Source: Polyodon spathula
Taxonomy: Eukaryota > Chordata > Actinopteri > Acipenseriformes > Polyodontidae
Reading direction: 5' to 3'
Assembly (NCBI RefSeq): GCF_017654505.1
Contig: NC_054536.1
Location: 12,517,794-12,581,793, forward strand
DNA: 64,000 nucleotides
A program made the position numbers and the translations under genes. The notes below the pieces were generated by a model that did not search any database, had not been told where the DNA came from, and was given only the letters and a program-made list of their open reading frames with translations. Position 1 is the stretch's first letter, and each line of letters begins with the position of its first letter. Of the stretch, positions 54,904 to 64,000 are shown one piece after another.

Positions 54904-57837
54904 TCAATGAATAAATCAACACCTAGCCACATTCCGCACATGGATTTGAATTAGCCAGGGAGGGAAGTCTATCCTCCAGCCCTGCCATATCTAGCACAGA
55001 CTTAATTTGAATAAACATAATTTAAAATAAACAAAAACACACTATTTACATGTGAAGGGCTTCCACACTGCCACAATGGGGCGGTTGTTAAGATATGGCA
55101 GCACAAGAAACAATACTCTTGCAGGGTGGTGTTGTTTAAACTAAATATGATATTCCACGTAGACAGGCACTACAGATTACACTTGTAAATTAAGATTGAA
55201 ATGCTGTTTTCTAGTCATGACATGTATCACTGAGACATTGCATTGACACACGTTATCCCAGGAATATAGAAGACTCTAGAGCTTTATGCTCTTTCCTGTA
55301 GAACAGAAACAAAAATGTCTGATCCACATTTGGAATATGAAACCCACAGATCAACAAGACTAAACAAACAACAGCTGTGCAGTACCTGTACACATCTTCA
55401 TATTACAGTACATTGCCTATATGCAGCATGATATTCGTCTAATGTGACAAGCATTTATTCTAAAGGTACAAAACTGGCTTATGCTGTGCCATGATTAGAT
55501 GCAAATTGACACTTTCAGTCAGATCCTCAGAAAAGTTGAAATGTGTTAATTCAGGAAACTTCATAATACATCTGAATTGGCAGTTTCTTGGGTCTTGACT
55601 GAGGAGCTGCAATAGTCATACACTGGACCACAAGAAGGTTAAGAGTGCATGGATGACTTCATGTTTTATTCCTGGTAGCTATATAACAAACATAAATCAG
55701 CAGCTATCTTACAGTAGATTAGTGGCTTCCCAAAGCTAACCATGGCACTTCTCATCCTGACTCTTGCTTTGGCTGTTGATTTATTGTCTTCATAGAGCAG
55801 CATAGTGTTCCATCTTTGGCTTGAATTATAAATCCTGTCGGTTTGGAACTAGATTTCTGCTTCAATAACAGCAAATACATATATGTTGAAATTTATGTAA
55901 TTGTAACATCAATGTGATTTTTAAACACTTAATATAAGGCCCTATTTTTTACATTCGATACAACTTGACAGACAAATATTATTCTGTCCGAATGTTTCTA
56001 TCTGTAATAGTTAACACCCTTGTTGTAGTCTCCTACCTCTGGTTTAACAAGATTATCAAGGATCATTGCACCCCGCTTTCAAAGAAGAAAGTGCTTCATC
56101 AGGCTGCAAGTTTCAGACGTTACCCACAGTCCAATAAAAATCAATGTAACTGTATCAGAAACCATGTACTATATTGGCACTCGAGCAAAGCGTGCATTAG
56201 TGTGTCAGTGGGTCAATATGTGTAGCCCATTATATCACATGGTTTTAATGTTGTGTCCTTCCTCAGAATGTAACCCAAAGGTGCATGGTATGTATATAAG
56301 AATGCAAGTTGAAATTAACATGGACAGCATGATGGAACACAGTTGTTTTTAGGAAAGTATTTAAAGAATGTTTAAGGGGTCAAGTTGTATGTGTGGGAAC
56401 CTTCTAGTTTGTCTCTTTTTCTCTATTTGCTGTCTTAAATTACACCGTCAGTACTTTTATTGGTTTTATGGAGGGGAAAAAATGAAATTTTTCAATGGTG
56501 GGTTACAGTTTACACAGTTGGTAGCCACATAGTTTATTATTATGACCTTATTGAAATACAGGTCTCTACTTTGATCCAATTTGTTCTTGCGAATGTAAAG
56601 CTGTGCAAAGGCAACTCTAAACTCATCCACAATACAATCACTTGACAGGAAAATCTTTACAGTATCATAAAAGGTCAAGCAGACATTGGACTAAGGAGGT
56701 AACTCCTCATCTTTAAATACAACCCTACCTCTCTGTACAGTCAGTGCTGCGATTTTTTTTTTATTTTGCAGACATGCTATGTTTCTTAAAGCAATGCTTT
56801 TTTTAAAAAAAAAGCAGGAAAACAGAAGATTAATGTGACTAAGACAGGAAGATAGGTGTGTTTGTCTGTTTCAGTCTAGTTGGGACGTGATTAGCTGCAT
56901 TACGAGTCACCACAGTGGTAGATCATCCCTCCGTCCAACCAGTTAAACACTGTATTAGAAATGTGTTCACTCCTATTGTGCACTCTAGCCAGCTGTTGTG
57001 AAAGCTGCGGTTATTATTTGATGTTTTTCTTCGCTTTGCTGTAGTGTCTGGTATTACCTGTAAAATGTATGAAGTGCTTTTTTTTGCATTTTTTTCTTGC
57101 TATTTACATGTTTAACGTAGATCGATAAGTACTCTCTAATGAACCTTAAACAGCTAGTATCCAGTAATAAGGGGGTGGCAATATACTAATGTGACGATAT
57201 GATACATATCACGACACACAGGTCACAATACAATATGGGGTGGTTCAGATTGGTTAATTGCCTTCTTGCATGATGAAAATGAAATGAGATAGGGAGGGTA
57301 TGTATTCTTACCAACTATAAAACACACTTCTTAATTCAGGAACCATTTGGTTAACTACAGTGAGCTCTGTTGTGCTTTTGGTCTTGTATCATGATGCAAA
57401 CGATATGCAATGACTCTTTACACCACTATCCAGTAAACCTTCGAAGCACATTCTTTTAAGATTATCAACAATTTGATCGGAAATGAAATTGCGCAAGTTC
57501 GCAAGTACTACTGAAAAATAATGCCTTATTTTCAAAAGTATCTGCAAGACTGCAAAAGACTGCAGGAAGCAAGATTGATTCAAATACTGCCACCTTGTCA
57601 GCAGAGCAGAACAATAATGAACTATTTTACTATACTGCCTTCTGGCCTGGGTTAACATCAAACTAGCCTGCCCACAGTCACTTATCATACTGCTTTTCCT
57701 AATCCCAATACTTTATGAATTGTTGTCAACATAATTATTTTGAGTGGTTTCGGTTCATGAAGGATGAATGAAGCCCTATTTAGAAATAACAGATTTTACT
57801 ACCCATATTCTTTAAATAAAAGTGCCATAAATCAATA
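54904..57837. other. Gene-free intergenic stretch
   Basis: AT-rich, with no gene or known repeat that I can identify. Confidence 0.5.

Positions 57838-57869
<32 letters not shown>
57838..57869. repeat. (GT)n microsatellite
   Basis: About 15 GT units. Confidence 0.95.
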
Positions 57870-60910
<3,041 letters not shown>

Positions 60911-61047
60911 GGACTGTCTAATAAATATGTTTCATTTCATTAGAAAGAAAATACAGATGTTTTATTTTTTGTTGAATGTCTTGTTTTTTTGGATCCCTGT
61001 TGTCCACCTTTGTACCACTCCTGTCAAATGTCTATCCTATGACATTT

Positions 61048-61120
61048 GTAATAGCTTGCAGTCTCAGCCTATTGAATTGAATGGAGAGACAAGGGCTGGA
61101 TGCAAATGACTAGCCTCATG
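61048..61120 (+). repeat. Dispersed repeat, copy 2
   Basis: TAATAGCTTGCAGTCTCAGC, then CTATTGAATTGAATGGAGAG and ACAAGGGCTGGATG. Direct repeat of 57983-58060, about 3 kb away. Confidence 0.65.
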
Positions 61121-64000
61121 CTGATATCAGCCTTACCAATTCATCAGTCGCCATGAAATTCTCACATTGCTTAATCAGGAAGTTTCAGTGTCATGCTCGT
61201 CACCTTAACCACCAGCTGGAGACTGGAAATGAAAAGTATAGATCCTTTATGGATTTAATACCACCACAAGTGGAAAGAGTCTTATGTGATTCAAACCAAT
61301 CTGAGTAATTTAAACAGTAGCATTACATCATTGGGAGATATTGTTCAAGTTTATTTGGGGAAGGGGGGCCAGATTCATATATTATTATGCTGAAATTATG
61401 GGTTGATTTGTTCACATTTTATTATGACCGATTTCATGCATAAACCCTATCTGTGTAGACTGTATTCCCAAGACTATTGTTTGGTGCCATAGAAAATAGA
61501 ACAGATCAGAAGAATCACAGTGCCATAGGTATTGTAAAGAGCTTTGTTAAAGCAGGCTATTATGTGGTCTGCTAATAAGTCTGGTTTATTGGTATTATAA
61601 TGTTATAATATATACAAGTCCCTGATTTTGATGTGATACAACCATCAGTCTATGCATCAGTTGGCTTATATCATATAGTGTGTATCAGTTGTAAATTATA
61701 ATCATGTTAAAATGTTCTATAATAAAACATTAACACGTGACATGGTATTCAAGTACAATCCAATATCCTAAGTGCCATTAAACAGCCTAAGTATGCACAT
61801 TGTGGATCTTACCTGAACACCCTGAGTGTGTCACTATTGCACTTATATAATGTCACCCACCCTACCCCACCCCTACCAAAGAGAATTAGTTGTCAAGTGA
61901 GTCAGGCTGAGTAGTTCTAAAAGATACAAGCCCTGCTGGTATGGGGGCATATCTGCACAAGTTGGAACACTTGTTAGCCAATGTTATTTTATAATGTTTA
62001 ATTATTCTTATTAACCTATAAATTATAAAAATATATAATTAGGGTGCCATGTCAGATACATGCTCAGACATCTCGTGGAGTATATATCAGCTTGTATCAT
62101 TTTCATTTAGTGGAGTTATTGGCCCTATCTTCAGACCACAAAGTTAATTTGGCAGCTTATTCACTTAATGTTTCACTTGACCAAAAAACAATGCTATTGT
62201 CAGTCTGAGATGCACTCATAAGTATGTTCGGATACTTTTCTGTAGTGTATATTGATTGAGAAGAATGTACAATTGACCTTAGAAATTAACTTTGAGTTTC
62301 ATAGTAGTGAAGTTGTCTATAATGAAGAGGATGTTCACCAGAGTTCTGATACAACACAAAACTTTAAGAGAAGTTTATCAATAATCTGATTGAGATTCAA
62401 TGTTGCCGAAGAATGTCCCCATAGAGTTTAATTTAGGTGCTAATTGACAGCAGTACTTTCCCAAACAATAACATTGTACTGCTATCTGAAGCAACACACA
62501 AGCTGCTGTTGATTTTTCATAAGCTAGTCAGATTTATTGTAAACTTCGCTTGCCCTCAAAGGGAGACTGCTGCGGAGGTGGAGCAGCATAGTGGAGGAGG
62601 GAGGATGGAGGAAACGAATAATGAAACACAGATTACAAGGGCATGACTTGGAGATTAAATAGGAAAATCGGGAGATATTATTGGCTGGACAGAATGAGGA
62701 AGGAGCCCTAGCTCCTGCCCCCTAAACCACACGGAGGGTTAGAATTAAATAAACCTCAGTTTGCATACCAAGATAGCAGTTAGTGTAGCACTTGTCTGGC
62801 CATTTCAACTGCAGAGTGAAATTGACCCCCACCAATTCAACTATCTTTACTTTCTTATTAACCAATCAGCTGCTTGCACATTGACTGACACATTTTCAGC
62901 CAGTAACACGCTGTGACCAGAAACATGGCCCAGGAAATGCAAGATTTATATATTTGCTGAGAATAATGAATATAAACTGAAAACTAACATGTTTTGAAAT
63001 GAAAATACATGTGTGCTATAACATGTGCTCCTTTCAAAACTGCATATTGGAGACCTATGTATCTAACAGAGGTGCAAAATGGGATTATTATGGACTTATT
63101 TTGTAAGCTTCAATTACTCAAATTAATATTATGACAATGATCAATCTTTTAGTGTTATTAATTCTTCATATTGGTAACATTCTCTGGAGAATCGAATTGT
63201 TATATTTAACTGGTTAAGTTGTCTATAGAGATGGTCTGACTCTACAAATAGTCTCATTAAAAAGATTTGCTTAAATGAATGTTTAGATGAACTCCAGTTT
63301 TTAACATAATTTAATATAAAATCTTTATATAATTCGGCAGGATAAATATTCTCAGCTAATGGTAAAAACTGAAGGAGAGGGTTAAAACCAAGAAATATCA
63401 TGTTGTTTTAAAGCCAAACCCTCCTATTTGATCTGTGAAGCAAAACTTTGGTTGTGGGTCATGATTTGAACCCCCTAAAAAGATAATAACTACTTCAGGA
63501 GTACTGTGTCTGGATGTTTAATGCAGGTCTGTTGCGGTTGATAAAATGGGGACTTGTATGCACTGATAACGTCCTTCCCGTCACCTCTCATACTCTCACA
63601 CATGTTGAACACGCTAACCGCCACCAAACTTTTATCATACACTCCTAGTGCCTGATTTCATGAAGCATGAGAATACTTGAATGAAAAGGGCAAAGTGCTG
63701 CAGGATTTTGAAGGGAGCTGGGCGGTGGCGGAATTCCATTAGCGTTGACCAATGAAGAAAAAGTGTGAGCATAAATGTGCTAGCCAATCAGAAATGACTG
63801 ACATTCCCTTTAAGAAAGCAATAGCCCCAGAGATGGCCTTTGCTGTGATCTTGATGAAGAAAAGGTTTTGCTTTATTGCCGTTTATTAATGCAGTATATG
63901 TTTTTTTTTGTTTTTTTATTTTGCTTTTGTCTATGAAATTCTTCCTTCAAGAAGATAAAGTTTTTAGACATCGCTTTATTTACATTTTGCAGGCCAGTTA
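61121..64000. other. Gene-free intergenic stretch to the window end
   Basis: No gene recognised. The last ~400 bp are less AT-rich and hold two CCAAT motifs on the plus strand (about 63749 and 63784). They share CTTTTATCATACACTC with 1834-1849, so part of this may be an unrecognised repeat or promoter. Confidence 0.45.

Overview
This is eukaryotic nuclear DNA, almost certainly from a fish and most likely from a non-teleost ray-finned lineage (sturgeon, paddlefish, gar or bichir type). The evidence is one spliced vertebrate gene with GT-AG introns, very sparse coding content, long AT and ATT microsatellites, and a dense mix of fish-type transposons: CR1-like LINEs, Tc1-like, hAT and Harbinger-like elements, tRNA-derived SINEs and LTR pieces. 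The species assignment is inference from repeat style only.

The one host gene is ATPSCKMT (formerly FAM173B), the mitochondrial lysine methyltransferase of the ATP synthase c-subunit. It lies at 2116-5120 on the plus strand in four coding exons that join in frame to a 222-residue protein, with a polyadenylation signal shortly after the stop. The rest of the window is intergenic.

Layout. 1-1793: 3' part of a dead CR1-type LINE. 2116-5160: ATPSCKMT. 7.2-8.4 kb: SINE tail and a palindromic foldback element. 8463-11259: an old hAT element with a perfect 8-bp target duplication, carrying inside it another transposon with ~136-bp terminal inverted repeats and a remnant ORF of an uncharacterised transposon-associated protein family; a second copy of that transposon's end lies at 54.6 kb. 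11.4 kb: minisatellite. 18.0-18.8 kb: antisense LINE fragment. 19972-23590: a nearly intact CR1-type LINE nested inside a Harbinger-like element that encodes a MYB/SANT-like protein; a second copy of that host element is at 45938-46551. 27.2-28.2 kb: another LINE fragment split by a small hAT element. 29.3-30.0 kb: an LTR plus primer-binding site. 32.5-37.9 kb: three Tc1-like elements associated with GT/AT microsatellites. 37.9-41.4 kb: a decayed non-LTR retrotransposon of the type with a CCHC zinc knuckle and restriction-like endonuclease, split by a solo LTR. 41.8-42.8 kb: a self-complementary ATT/AAT repeat and two SINEs. 45.0-49.1 kb: a small hAT MITE, the Harbinger copy and a ZBED-type hAT relic. 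50498-52081: a Tc1-like element with long inverted repeats. 52.6 kb: SINE. From 52.8 kb to the end there is little beyond microsatellites and repeat fragments.

The most informative content is the insertion history. At least five nested or split insertions can be ordered from the sequence: LINE into Harbinger-like element, hAT into LINE, long-TIR element into hAT, LTR into LINE, and Tc1 into microsatellite. Target duplications or reciprocal flanks support several of them.
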